From the NCBI RefSeq assembly GCF_900187385.1, contig NZ_FYEY01000001.1, positions 2,294,001 through 2,358,000 on the forward strand: a stretch of 64,000 bases of DNA, written 5' to 3'. The notes under the pieces are model-generated. The model did not search any database. It had not been told where the DNA came from and was given only the letters and a program-made list of their open reading frames with translations. Below are positions 1 to 7,644 of this stretch, piece by piece. This stretch comes from Streptomyces sp. 2114.4 (GTDB lineage: Bacteria > Actinomycetota > Actinomycetes > Streptomycetales > Streptomycetaceae). Made by a program: the position numbers and the translations under genes. Each line of letters opens with the position of its first letter. Position 1 is the first letter of the stretch.

Positions 1-843
1 TCGGCCGTCGTCGCCGCGCTCGTACTCACCTTTTCCGGCGCCGGCAGCGGCCCCGCCGTCGCGGCGCCCGTCGCCCTCGCCCTGCACGCCGATGCGCCGT
101 CCGTCTCCCTGGACGTCCTCGCCCGCAGGGCGGAGGCCAGGGCCCGGGCGGCCGGTTCCTCGGACGGGCCGAGCCGGGGCAGCCATCTGCAGAGCTGGTA
201 CATGAGCATGGAGTCGGGCCCCGACGCCGATCCGCCCGTCACCGTGCCCGAGGAGCGCATCACCCGCTGGCACGACGACGGCAGCGGCTCGGAACTGGTC
301 GTGGCCACCGACCCGCGGCACCCGGGCCGTCCGGTGATCCACGACAACGACGGGCACTGGCAGACCGTCAGCGACGGCAAGGTGCTGCACCGCAAGACCT
401 ATCCGGCGGGCTCGGAGGCCCAGCACAGCGGCCTCGCCTCCCGTACGAGGCCGTCGACCGACCCCGCGGCACTGCGCGAACAGCTGTCGTGGCTGTACGG
501 CGGTCCGGGCGGCACCCGTACGACTCCGGAGCTCCTGTCGGCGCTCTCCTCCCTCCGCCAGCAGTGGACGCCGGGGCGGCGCGAGACGGCCGCCATCGTC
601 CGGATGCTGGCCGATGCGGACGGGCTGCGGCAGGCCGGCGTGGTCACCGACCGGCTGGGCCGGCGCGGGCAGGCGTATGTGTACGACGGGCCCGACGGCG
701 CCGCGAACTCCACCCGCCAGATGGTGATCCTCGATCCGCGCACCGGCGAACTCCTGGGGCTGGAGATCACCTTCACCAAGGACGTGCCGGAGTTCAGGAT
801 CAAGTCGGGGGAGGTCATGTCGTACGAGGCGTGGATGCCGTGA
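1..843 (+). CDS. CU044_5270 family protein, 5' end missing
   Basis: The reading frame is open from base 1, so the start lies upstream of the window. The visible N-terminus (from S-A-V-V-A-A-L-V) is the end of a hydrophobic segment rich in Ala and Val, followed by about 240 residues of soluble domain. The end of the protein (YVYDGPDGA, LDPRTGELLGLE, YEAWMP) matches what I remember of the Streptomyces CU044_5270 family, membrane-anchored proteins often encoded beside ECF sigma factors. Its biochemical role is unknown. The family call is by recall of sequence pattern, not by a search. No downstream gene is close enough to be co-transcribed. Confidence 0.7.
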   Translation, partial: SAVVAALVLTFSGAGSGPAVAAPVALALHADAPSVSLDVLARRAEARARAAGSSDGPSRGSHLQSWYMSMESGPDADPPVTVPEERITRWHDDGSGSELVVATDPRHPGRPVIHDNDGHWQTVSDGKVLHRKTYPAGSEAQHSGLASRTRPSTDPAALREQLSWLYGGPGGTRTTPELLSALSSLRQQWTPGRRETAAIVRMLADADGLRQAGVVTDRLGRRGQAYVYDGPDGAANSTRQMVILDPRTGELLGLEITFTKDVPEFRIKSGEVMSYEAWMP

Positions 844-1469
844 GGCGCGGCTGTCCGGGACGGTGGCTGCCAGGAGGTGTGGCGGTGCGGCCGCGGGCCG
901 TGGCGGGGGGGGGCCGGGCCCGCGCCCGAGTGGCGGGGCCGGGGGGCATGGCTGATCCTTGAGGGAACGCGACGATCCACATCGGCGCGGCGGTCGGAAG
1001 TGTGCCGCCGCGCCGCTTCCATGTCGGCCCGCGCCGCTACCCACCGGCCGTGCCGCTTCCCCACCGGCCGTGCCGCTTTTCCCACCGGCCGTGCCGCTCC
1101 TCTGCCGGCCCGCACCGCCTTCCTGCCCGCCGCGGCGCCCCTCTGTCCGACCGTCCGGTCCCACCCCTCCTCCACGCGTATACATGGCACACCTACACGT
1201 GGCACACCTCACAATCCACCGAAGGTTGCAGCGGATCATCGCGATATGGATCACAGACATAAGTGCCGTGGATTGCTGCGCGACAGGACGTTTACCCAGC
1301 AAGGAGCGGGTATACGGCCACCTGCGCGGTCGTCCGCGCACTGTCCGTGATGATCCGGTCTGCCCCTATGGTCGACCTTTGCCCGCCGCTCCATGGTGGG
1401 CTTGGGCCCGCCGCTCCGTGGCGGGCCAGGTCATGTTGTCGTCCAAAGAGAGCGCAGGCGAGCGAGCAC
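844..1469. other. Gene-free interval with short direct repeats
   Basis: No convincing gene in either strand. Between about 1040 and 1110 the unit CACCGGCCGTGCCGCTT occurs three times almost unchanged, followed by a fourth degenerate copy. At 1179-1210 TGGCACACCT occurs twice. The stretch 1220-1340 is less GC-rich than its surroundings and is the likely place for the promoter of the transporter at 1470, but no clear -35/-10 pair stands out. Confidence 0.5.
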
Positions 1470-2969
1470 GTGCCGACGCATTCCACCGTCGCCCCCGGGC
1501 CCCGTAACCCCGTCGGCAGCCGAGCCGATACCGCATCCGATCCGCAGCGTGAGCGGGCCGGAGATTCGGCACAGCAGCCATCGGGCGAGGTGACCGTCGT
1601 CGATCCCGCGATGGTCAAACGTGCCGTGTCGGCGGCCGCGCTCGGCAATGCGATGGAGTGGTTCGACTTCGGCGTGTACAGCTACATCGCGGTCACCCTC
1701 GGACACGTCTTCTTCCCGTCCGGGAATCCGACCGCGCAGTTGCTGTCGACGTTCGGGGCGTTCGCGGCGGCGTTCCTGGTCCGCCCCATCGGCGGCATGG
1801 TCTTCGGGCCGCTCGGTGACAAGATCGGCCGGCAGAAGATCCTGGCGATCACCATGATCATGATGGCCGCCGGCACCTTCTCCATCGGCCTGATCCCGTC
1901 CTATGCCTCCATCGGCGTCGGGGCACCCATCCTGCTGCTCGTCGCCCGCCTGGTACAGGGCTTCTCCACCGGCGGCGAATACGGCGGCGCCTCCACCTTC
2001 ATCGCCGAGTACGCGCCCGACAAGAAGCGCGGATTCCTCGGCAGCTGGCTGGAGTTCGGCACCCTGGCCGGTTACGTCGGCGGCGCCGGCCTGGTCACGC
2101 TGATGACCGCGCTGCTGTCCACCGACGACCTGAACTCCTGGGGCTGGCGCATCCCGTTCCTGATCGCCGGACCGATGGGCATCATCGGCCTCTACCTGCG
2201 GATGCGGCTGGAAGAGACCCCGGCCTTCGCCCAGTTGGAGAAGGAGGCGCGGACCAAGGAGAAGGCGCGCCGCGAGGCCGAGAAGCGGATCGGCATCCGC
2301 GAGATGATCTTCGGTCAGTGGCGGTCGATGCTGCTCTGCGTCGGACTGGTCCTGGTCTTCAACGTCACGGACTACATGCTGCTGTCGTACATGCCGAGCT
2401 ACCTGACCTCGGAGCTCAAGTACGACGAGACGCACGGACTGCTGGTCGTGCTCGCGGTGATGGTCCTGATGATGGGCGTCCAGCCGTTCGCGGGCCGGCT
2501 CACCGACCGCTTCGGCCGCCGTCCGGTCATCGGCGCGGGCTGCGTCGGCTTCCTGGTGCTGTCCGTGCCGGCCCTGCTGCTGATCCGGCAGGGTTCGCTG
2601 GCCGCCATCGCGCTGGGCATGGCCGCCCTCGGACTGCTGCTGGTCACCTTCACCGCGGCCATGCCGTCCGCGCTGCCCGCCCTGTTCCCGACCAAGGTGC
2701 GCTACGGCTCGCTGTCGATCGGCTTCAACGTGTCCGTGTCGCTCTTCGGCGGCACGACGCCGCTGGTGGTCACCGCCCTGATCGGCGCGACCGGCAACAA
2801 GATGATGCCCGCCTACTACATGATGGCGGCGGCCGTGATCGGCGGCATCGCCGTCCTGCTCATGACGGAGAGCGCCCGCAAGCCGCTGCCCGGCTCCCCG
2901 CCGGCCGTCGAGACCGAGGCGGAGGCACGCGAGGTCCGCAGCGCGGCCACGGCCGGTTCGGCAGCCTGA
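1470..2969 (+). CDS. MFS transporter, ProP-like metabolite:proton symporter
   Basis: A 12-segment major facilitator protein of the metabolite:H+ symporter branch that includes ProP (proline/betaine) and dicarboxylate carriers. Near residue 60 the run GNAMEWFDFGVYSY marks the first membrane helix of this branch. The loop motif FGPLGDKIGRQK and the half-repeat LTDRFGRRP are both present, and a charged segment rich in Glu, Lys and Arg separates the two six-helix halves. The open frame extends upstream to 1263, but the N-terminal extension looks like intergenic sequence. I place the start at the GTG at 1470, giving 499 residues; its ribosome binding site is weak, so the start is uncertain. The substrate cannot be told from sequence. 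A strong hairpin follows at 3045. Confidence 0.85.
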   Translation: MPTHSTVAPGPRNPVGSRADTASDPQRERAGDSAQQPSGEVTVVDPAMVKRAVSAAALGNAMEWFDFGVYSYIAVTLGHVFFPSGNPTAQLLSTFGAFAAAFLVRPIGGMVFGPLGDKIGRQKILAITMIMMAAGTFSIGLIPSYASIGVGAPILLLVARLVQGFSTGGEYGGASTFIAEYAPDKKRGFLGSWLEFGTLAGYVGGAGLVTLMTALLSTDDLNSWGWRIPFLIAGPMGIIGLYLRMRLEETPAFAQLEKEARTKEKARREAEKRIGIREMIFGQWRSMLLCVGLVLVFNVTDYMLLSYMPSYLTSELKYDETHGLLVVLAVMVLMMGVQPFAGRLTDRFGRRPVIGAGCVGFLVLSVPALLLIRQGSLAAIALGMAALGLLLVTFTAAMPSALPALFPTKVRYGSLSIGFNVSVSLFGGTTPLVVTALIGATGNKMMPAYYMMAAAVIGGIAVLLMTESARKPLPGSPPAVETEAEAREVRSAATAGSAA

Positions 2970-3044
2970 CCGCACACCGCACGAGCGCACCGCGCGCCCC
3001 GGCAGACGACGGCCCGATCGGGTCCTTCACCACTGCCGCTTCCT

Positions 3045-3075
3045 TCCGCCCCGCCGGTCCAGCCGGCGGGGCGGA
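3045..3075. terminator. Hairpin terminator between convergent genes
   Basis: CCGCCCCGCCGG at 3046-3057 pairs perfectly with CCGGCGGGGCGG at 3063-3074 around a 5-base loop, with one more A-T pair at the base. It lies between the MFS gene and the AraC gene, which converge, and could serve both. There is no long T run, as is usual in Streptomyces. Confidence 0.75.
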
Positions 3076-3084
3076 GTGCTGTGT

Positions 3085-3200
3085 ACGGCCTCAGGTCTAC
3101 GGCCCCAGGTCTACGGCCCCAGGTCTGCTGCCTCACGTGTACGGCCTCACGCCCGCGACCACACGCCTGCGACCTGACGTCAGGCGCCTCACGTCAGGCG
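3085..3200. repeat. Short direct repeats between convergent genes
   Basis: CTACGGCCCCAGGT occurs twice in tandem, followed by several variants of GTACGGCCTCACG and by two copies of CTGACGTCAGGCGCCTCACGT-like sequence. No coding capacity is apparent. The AraC gene on the minus strand ends just to the right. Confidence 0.55.
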
Positions 3201-3202
3201 CC

Positions 3203-4051
3203 TCACGTCCGCGCGCCGGCCCCCTGGAAGGCACCCGGCGTGACACCGAAGCAGCGCACGAACCAACGGTGGAAGTGCGCCTGGTCGGCGAAGCCGGCCT
3301 CGGTGGCCGCCTCGACGGCCGGCCGGCCGTCGATGAGCAGCGTGCGGGCGCGGCGCAGCCGCAGCAGCCGCTGGAAGTCGCTGGGCGCCATGCCGTACTC
3401 GGCCCGGAACGCCCGGTAGAGCGCAAAGCGGCTGCAGCCCGCCGCATCGGCGAGATCCTGCGCGGACAGCGGCTGGTCGTAGGCCGCCCTCAGCAGCTCG
3501 CGGACGCGGCGCGCCGCCGGTACCTGTGCGCCCGGGGGCAGTTCGCGCGGTCCGGCGGGTGTGCCGCGGGACGCGTTGCGCCGCACCATGGCCTCGACGG
3601 CCGCGGTGAGCCGTTCCTCCCGCACCAACGGGTCCGCGCCGCCGACCAGTGCCGGGTGCAGCCGGCGCAGGGCGCGGGCCAGCACCGGGTCGTCGACGAC
3701 CGGACGGGCGAACAGCGGCATGGCGCCCCGGCCGTCGGTGACATCGTCGAGAACGTCGCGGACCACGTCCGGGCCGATGTGCATGATCCGGTAGGTGAAG
3801 CCGAGTTCGACGGCGGACTCGCCGTCGTGGGGGTCGTCCGGATTGAACGCCATCACCATGCCGGCCGCGCTGGTGTGGCCCGCACCGCGGCAGGTGAAGC
3901 GCTGGGCGCCGGTCTCCGTCACGGCGAACGAGTAGGCGTCATGACTGTGCGGGTGAAAGACATGGCGGACGAAGTGCGCATGCATCGCTTCCAGGGGCCG
4001 CTCGGGGTCGCGCCAGTAGCGCGCCCAGTCCCCGCCGTGCTGCCTGCTCAT
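3203..4051 (-). CDS. AraC family transcriptional regulator
   Basis: A 282-residue regulator with an N-terminal cupin-type sensor domain (HAHFVRHVFHPHSHDAYSF, residues about 24-42, then the AraC-type FNPDDPHDG) and a C-terminal double helix-turn-helix domain. The second domain carries the expected QDLADAAGCSRFALYRAFRA and AGFADQAHFHRWF motifs. Start ATG at 4051; the upstream extension of the frame overlaps the divergent gene and is not supported. It is divergent from a DUF2000 gene with 46 bases between the starts, so the shared promoter makes it the likely regulator of that gene. AraC/DUF2000 pairing is common as far as I recall. Confidence 0.88.
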   Translation of the reverse strand: MSRQHGGDWARYWRDPERPLEAMHAHFVRHVFHPHSHDAYSFAVTETGAQRFTCRGAGHTSAAGMVMAFNPDDPHDGESAVELGFTYRIMHIGPDVVRDVLDDVTDGRGAMPLFARPVVDDPVLARALRRLHPALVGGADPLVREERLTAAVEAMVRRNASRGTPAGPRELPPGAQVPAARRVRELLRAAYDQPLSAQDLADAAGCSRFALYRAFRAEYGMAPSDFQRLLRLRRARTLLIDGRPAVEAATEAGFADQAHFHRWFVRCFGVTPGAFQGAGART

Positions 4052-4097
4052 CACGCCAGTCTGCCGCGCCGCACCAGCGTTCAAGACGGCCGTCCGG

Positions 4098-4598
4098 ATG
4101 CCGGACGACACTCCCCGTATGACGACTGCACCGACCGCATCCCCCGGCACGACCCCGACCGCATCCCCCGACACTGCCCCGGCCCCGGCCCGCTTCGACA
4201 CCAAGATCGCCGTGATCGTCCGGGACGAACTCGCCGTCTGGCAGAAGCTGAACGTCACCGCCTTCCTCGCCAGCGGTATCGCACACGCCCGTGACGACAT
4301 CATGGGCAAGCCCTACGAGGACGCCTCCGGACAGGACTACCTGGCGCTGTTCCGCGAGCCGGTGCTGTGCTACACCGCCGATTCCCGGGCGCTGTCCCGT
4401 ACCCACGCCCGTGCCCTCAGCCGCGGCGTACCGACCGCGCTGTACACCGCCGACATGTTCCGCACGGGAAACGACGACGACAACCGGGCAGCGGTACGGG
4501 CGGTGGCTGTCGCCGACCTCGACCTGGTGGGACTCGCCGTCCACGGCCCACGCGGCATCATCGACAAAATCACCAAGGGCCTGAAACTGCACGACTGA
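4098..4598 (+). CDS. DUF2000 family protein
   Basis: A 166-residue protein whose core begins at RFDTKIAVIVRDEL (about residue 34) and continues with WQKLNVTAFLASGI, the recognisable opening of DUF2000. The first 33 residues are low-complexity Ala/Pro/Thr. The function of DUF2000 is not established; the fold is thought to be a small alpha/beta domain related to peptidyl-tRNA hydrolase 2. There is no clear ribosome binding site. The ATG at 4119 is an alternative start and translation may be leaderless from this divergent promoter. Its neighbour is the divergent AraC regulator. Confidence 0.82.
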   Translation: MPDDTPRMTTAPTASPGTTPTASPDTAPAPARFDTKIAVIVRDELAVWQKLNVTAFLASGIAHARDDIMGKPYEDASGQDYLALFREPVLCYTADSRALSRTHARALSRGVPTALYTADMFRTGNDDDNRAAVRAVAVADLDLVGLAVHGPRGIIDKITKGLKLHD

Positions 4599-4713
4599 AC
4601 AACCGAACAACCGAGCCTGCGGGCCTTGCCGCGAAGTTGCCCGTGGAATCGCCGTCGCGGAGCCGGCGCGCCTCGCTCGTTGCCGCGGGGCGGCCGTGCG
4701 GCAAGATGAAGCC

Positions 4714-5028
4714 ATGAGCGTAGTCAAGATCAATGTACTGACCGTGCCCGCCGAGCAGCGCGAGGTGCTGGAGAAGCGCTTCGCGTCGCGCGCCCACGCG
4801 GTGGAAAACTCCGACGGCTTCGAGTGGTTCGAACTCCTCCGCCCGGTCGAAGGCACCGACAACTACCTGGTGTACACGCGCTGGCGCGACGAAGAGTCGT
4901 TCCAGGCGTGGATGGAGGGCCCCATGAAGACGGCCCACCAGGGCGGCAGCGACCGGCCGAAGCCCGCCGCCAGCGGCTCCACGGTGTGGTCGTTCGAGGT
5001 CGTGCAGCAGGCAGCTCCTAAGGGCTAA
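4714..5028 (+). CDS. ABM domain protein (putative heme/antibiotic monooxygenase type)
   Basis: A 104-residue antibiotic-biosynthesis-monooxygenase (ABM) fold protein. Typical features are the opening beta strand VVKINVLTVPAEQREVLEKRF, the GFEWFELLRPVEGTDNYLVY strand pair, and TRWRDEESFQAW. Related small proteins oxidise aromatic or heme substrates, but many ABM proteins have no known activity and the substrate here is unknown. The start ATG at 4714 is preferred over one six codons upstream. The last 31 residues (from AHQGG) recur, diverged, at 11279-11389, where the second copy lacks a 5' part. The gene therefore marks the left border of the island. Confidence 0.83.
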   Translation: MSVVKINVLTVPAEQREVLEKRFASRAHAVENSDGFEWFELLRPVEGTDNYLVYTRWRDEESFQAWMEGPMKTAHQGGSDRPKPAASGSTVWSFEVVQQAAPKG

Positions 5029-5087
5029 TAGCTCCCGCATCGAGCCCAGGCTGTCAACGTAGCCCGAAATAATCATGCACGAACGGA

Positions 5088-5122
5088 ACGTGCCCCGTAT
5101 CCCCATTGGGTACGGGGCACGT
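5088..5122. terminator. Perfect 12-bp hairpin, bidirectional terminator
   Basis: ACGTGCCCCGTA (5088-5099) and TACGGGGCACGT (5111-5122) are perfect inverted repeats around an 11-base loop. The element lies between the ABM gene (+) and the GrpE-like gene (-), which converge, so it can end transcripts from both. It sits inside the left edge of the island. Confidence 0.8.
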
Positions 5123-5156
5123 GCCCATGTTTCTGCCCAGTCCTCCGGCAACGAGA

Positions 5157-5879
5157 CTACGCACGTTCGACCGTGACAACCCGTTGCAGGCAATAGCGCA
5201 CCCCATTGGCCATGTACGCAGGTGCGACGACGTAACGCACCAGCCCGTCGGGGTCCGACTTACCCCAGACCTGATGCCGATCAGCCTCTACTAGCTCACC
5301 CTCGGAGCATTCGAAGTCCCAGTACCCTCTCGCCCTCATCGATCGAGCCTCCCTAAGCAAAGCAATGCCCTGATGGAAGACATTACTCACGTGCGAGGCC
5401 AATGCATCAGTCGACCGGGCTTTTACAATGCGCCTAAGCCGAACCTCGCTGGCGTCAGCTCTTCCAAAAATCTCAAGACAGAGCTTCTGGACGGTCCGAG
5501 AAATGGCGTCCCCAGAATCCTCTTTAGGGTGTAGCGCAACCGATTTTCGCGCCAGCCCGAACAAAGCTTGCTCGACAAATCCTACATATTTCTCCGCGAG
5601 CAGCCGATGCCCCTCAGACTGCAGAGAGTCAAGGTCGTCCCGGTGTCGCGTCCATTGCGACAACATGCGATCGATTCGAGCATCTGACTCCTCCACAGAA
5701 ACCCGAAGTGCGGCTATCTCCCTCTGTGCTTCTTGAATCGCCTCTTGAAGTAATCTAACTTCCCACTCCAGCTCAGAAGTGCCATCTTCCATGACTGCGC
5801 CGGGCTGGGCAGCGTCCGGATCTTCGAACTCGCCATCGGGAAAAATTTCGTCGCCCATGTAATCAGGTTCATCTGCCAT
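5157..5879 (-). CDS. GrpE-like coiled-coil protein, last gene of the Hsp70 operon
   Basis: A 240-residue protein with a disordered acidic N-terminus (residues 1-36), a long predicted coiled coil (about 37-95), a helical middle (95-185) and a short beta C-terminus. The end, HQVWGKSDPDGLVRYVVAP then AYMANG and RVVTVE, fits the GrpE C-terminal pattern (HEAV, P-x-G-x-V-x-x-V-x-x-P-Y-x-x-x-G, V-x-V), and the coiled-coil plus helix plus beta-wing order is that of GrpE. I infer that it is a nucleotide exchange factor for the Hsp70 encoded just upstream; a search would be needed to confirm. Start ATG at 5879, 16 bases after the Hsp70 stop; an ATG at 5912 and a GTG at 5891 would overlap that gene. Codon 43 is the rare TTA, which in Streptomyces needs the bldA tRNA. 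Confidence 0.72.
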   Translation of the reverse strand: MADEPDYMGDEIFPDGEFEDPDAAQPGAVMEDGTSELEWEVRLLQEAIQEAQREIAALRVSVEESDARIDRMLSQWTRHRDDLDSLQSEGHRLLAEKYVGFVEQALFGLARKSVALHPKEDSGDAISRTVQKLCLEIFGRADASEVRLRRIVKARSTDALASHVSNVFHQGIALLREARSMRARGYWDFECSEGELVEADRHQVWGKSDPDGLVRYVVAPAYMANGVRYCLQRVVTVERA

Positions 5880-5895
5880 AGCGCTCGTCACCCAT

Positions 5896-7644
5896 TCACG
5901 ACAACGGAACAAAGTCCAGGTCTGCCTGCACGACGTCTCCGGTCTCCTTGACCGTCGCTGTTACCTTTATCTCGGTCTCGCCGAACTGCATAGCAACATT
6001 TACCCCACGTTCACCCAAGTCTAGATGCATCACATTAGAAAGGTCGACAGTGACGCTCCCGATCTTCTGACAATCCTGTTCTGTGACGTATTGCGGATAC
6101 ACGCTACGCGTGCCATATACCTCAATGACGATGTCCCGCTGCGTATCCCAGACTGGGGCCAGCGAATGCTCAACTACCTCATCCACCCTTACCTTCTGGC
6201 CGTGAGTTACGAAGACGCAGAATCGATTTCTACACCTATCCCTATTTTCAGGCCCAGTGAACTTGAACTCTGGAGGATCGATTCGCGGTCGAAACGTCCT
6301 GGACGTATTGCATCCGTACGTCAGCCGGGCTCGCCTAATCCGTACTTGCGGGTTGCAGGCGAAATAGACTGCTCCATACAGAACGGCAACCTGTGGATCC
6401 GGAGGTGTAATCACCTCCGCTCGACCTTCCAAGTGCTGCTCTAGCCTGCTCCTAAGGTAGGGAGAATTACCGAACCCTCCAACGAGAACTATTAGCTCCT
6501 TGCCGCGAGCGTTCCGTCGCTGCCGCTTCATCTCATCTAGTTGCCGATCGACCAACTCAAGAATTCCGGGTACTACAACCTCGAACGCACTACGCGCTTC
6601 ATCCGGCGAGATGACAATGGCGTCCGTAAACCCATCCTGGGACTTCGCCAGCGCGGCGCGAGCACTTTCATCAAGGCATCGGTCGAGAGCCAAGGAAATC
6701 TGGATATTTATCTCTTCATTCTGGCCCATGGCGAAGTGAAGTTTCGCCTTCTCCCAATCATCAATCAGATCGATGATGGCGGTAGGCTGCTGCTCCCTAA
6801 TACGATCAAGAGCATCGAAAGACCCAAATCGCGACACAAGGATATCTTCCACGAATGCACGATTGATATACTCTGAGCCAAATTTTCCGCCGCACTCTCG
6901 CCCGATCTCCTCAAGGCTATCGCCAGAGATCGCCCGGTAGGCAGTAATATCGACCGTCCCACCCCCGCAATCTGCAACCAGAAATCGCGAGCCAGGGGAT
7001 AGCAAGTTGGCACGTTTTCCCGTCAACTTGGCTGTACGTACGCCAGAGACGCGCGCGTAGTGGGCAGCCACTTCTGGCTCGTAAGCCAGCAGTAGACGCT
7101 TGGGGTCTTTCGGCAACCCGGCGGTTTCTGCAGCTTCACGCATCAGCTGCTTCTCGTAGTCACCCCAAATAGCAGGGACGGTCACACACCAACGGATTTC
7201 ATCCTCCGAAAACCCGCTCCGCGTGATCTCAGCCATAGCCTCTTGGAAGATCTTCTTGAGGTAGAGGGCGACCAGTTCCTTCGCCTCTTCCGAAGAAATT
7301 GCCTCGGATGGGAGCTCAGGCCGCCCCGGCTCCTTTGAAGATGTCGGGGCCAGTGACATCTTGAAGGAATTGACGTAACGAGTGCCGTCACCAGCAGAAC
7401 GCGAGTTAAATTGCCGGCGTGCCTCATAACCCCAAGCCTGCAATTCACCCTTCTCGCTAAAGAATAGCGCAGTCAGGTTCTTCGGATAGGGAATCGGATG
7501 CGAGGGCCACTGCATCCGAGGGTGGATGTCTCGCCGCTGATTCCCGCTCTTAACCTCATCAATGATCGTCCACGCATATCCCGTGCCGTGTGTACCAAAG
7601 TCAACGGCAACTGCAACCTTCTGCTTCTTCACAGATGTCACCAC
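5896..7644 (-). CDS. Hsp70-family (HSPA12/DnaK-like) ATPase
   Basis: A 582-residue actin-fold ATPase. Phosphate-1 motif DFGTHGTGYAW (residues 15-25), connect-1 LAYEPEVAAHYA (187-197), phosphate-2 VADCGGGTVD (223-232) and adenosine motif VLVGGFGNSPYL (387-398) are all present, so it should bind and hydrolyse ATP. The nucleotide-binding domain (10-430) is followed by only about 140 residues. Their last 70 (KIGSVTVDL through IKVTATVKETGDVV) resemble the beta part of the DnaK substrate-binding domain, and the helical lid is missing. Standard DnaK is about 610-630 residues; this one looks closer to the HSPA12-like branch. The GTG start overlaps the stop of the upstream gene (GTGA at 7638-7641; an in-frame GTG at 7641 is equally possible), so translation is coupled. 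This is not the housekeeping DnaK: it has low GC, no EEVD-type tail, and no DnaJ or HspR nearby. Confidence 0.85.
   Translation of the reverse strand: MVTSVKKQKVAVAVDFGTHGTGYAWTIIDEVKSGNQRRDIHPRMQWPSHPIPYPKNLTALFFSEKGELQAWGYEARRQFNSRSAGDGTRYVNSFKMSLAPTSSKEPGRPELPSEAISSEEAKELVALYLKKIFQEAMAEITRSGFSEDEIRWCVTVPAIWGDYEKQLMREAAETAGLPKDPKRLLLAYEPEVAAHYARVSGVRTAKLTGKRANLLSPGSRFLVADCGGGTVDITAYRAISGDSLEEIGRECGGKFGSEYINRAFVEDILVSRFGSFDALDRIREQQPTAIIDLIDDWEKAKLHFAMGQNEEINIQISLALDRCLDESARAALAKSQDGFTDAIVISPDEARSAFEVVVPGILELVDRQLDEMKRQRRNARGKELIVLVGGFGNSPYLRSRLEQHLEGRAEVITPPDPQVAVLYGAVYFACNPQVRIRRARLTYGCNTSRTFRPRIDPPEFKFTGPENRDRCRNRFCVFVTHGQKVRVDEVVEHSLAPVWDTQRDIVIEVYGTRSVYPQYVTEQDCQKIGSVTVDLSNVMHLDLGERGVNVAMQFGETEIKVTATVKETGDVVQADLDFVPLS

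Noticed and set aside
1040..1110. CACCGGCCGTGCC repeats as a regulatory array
   Set aside because: Only three or four copies, no palindrome and no promoter elements next to them; probably slippage.
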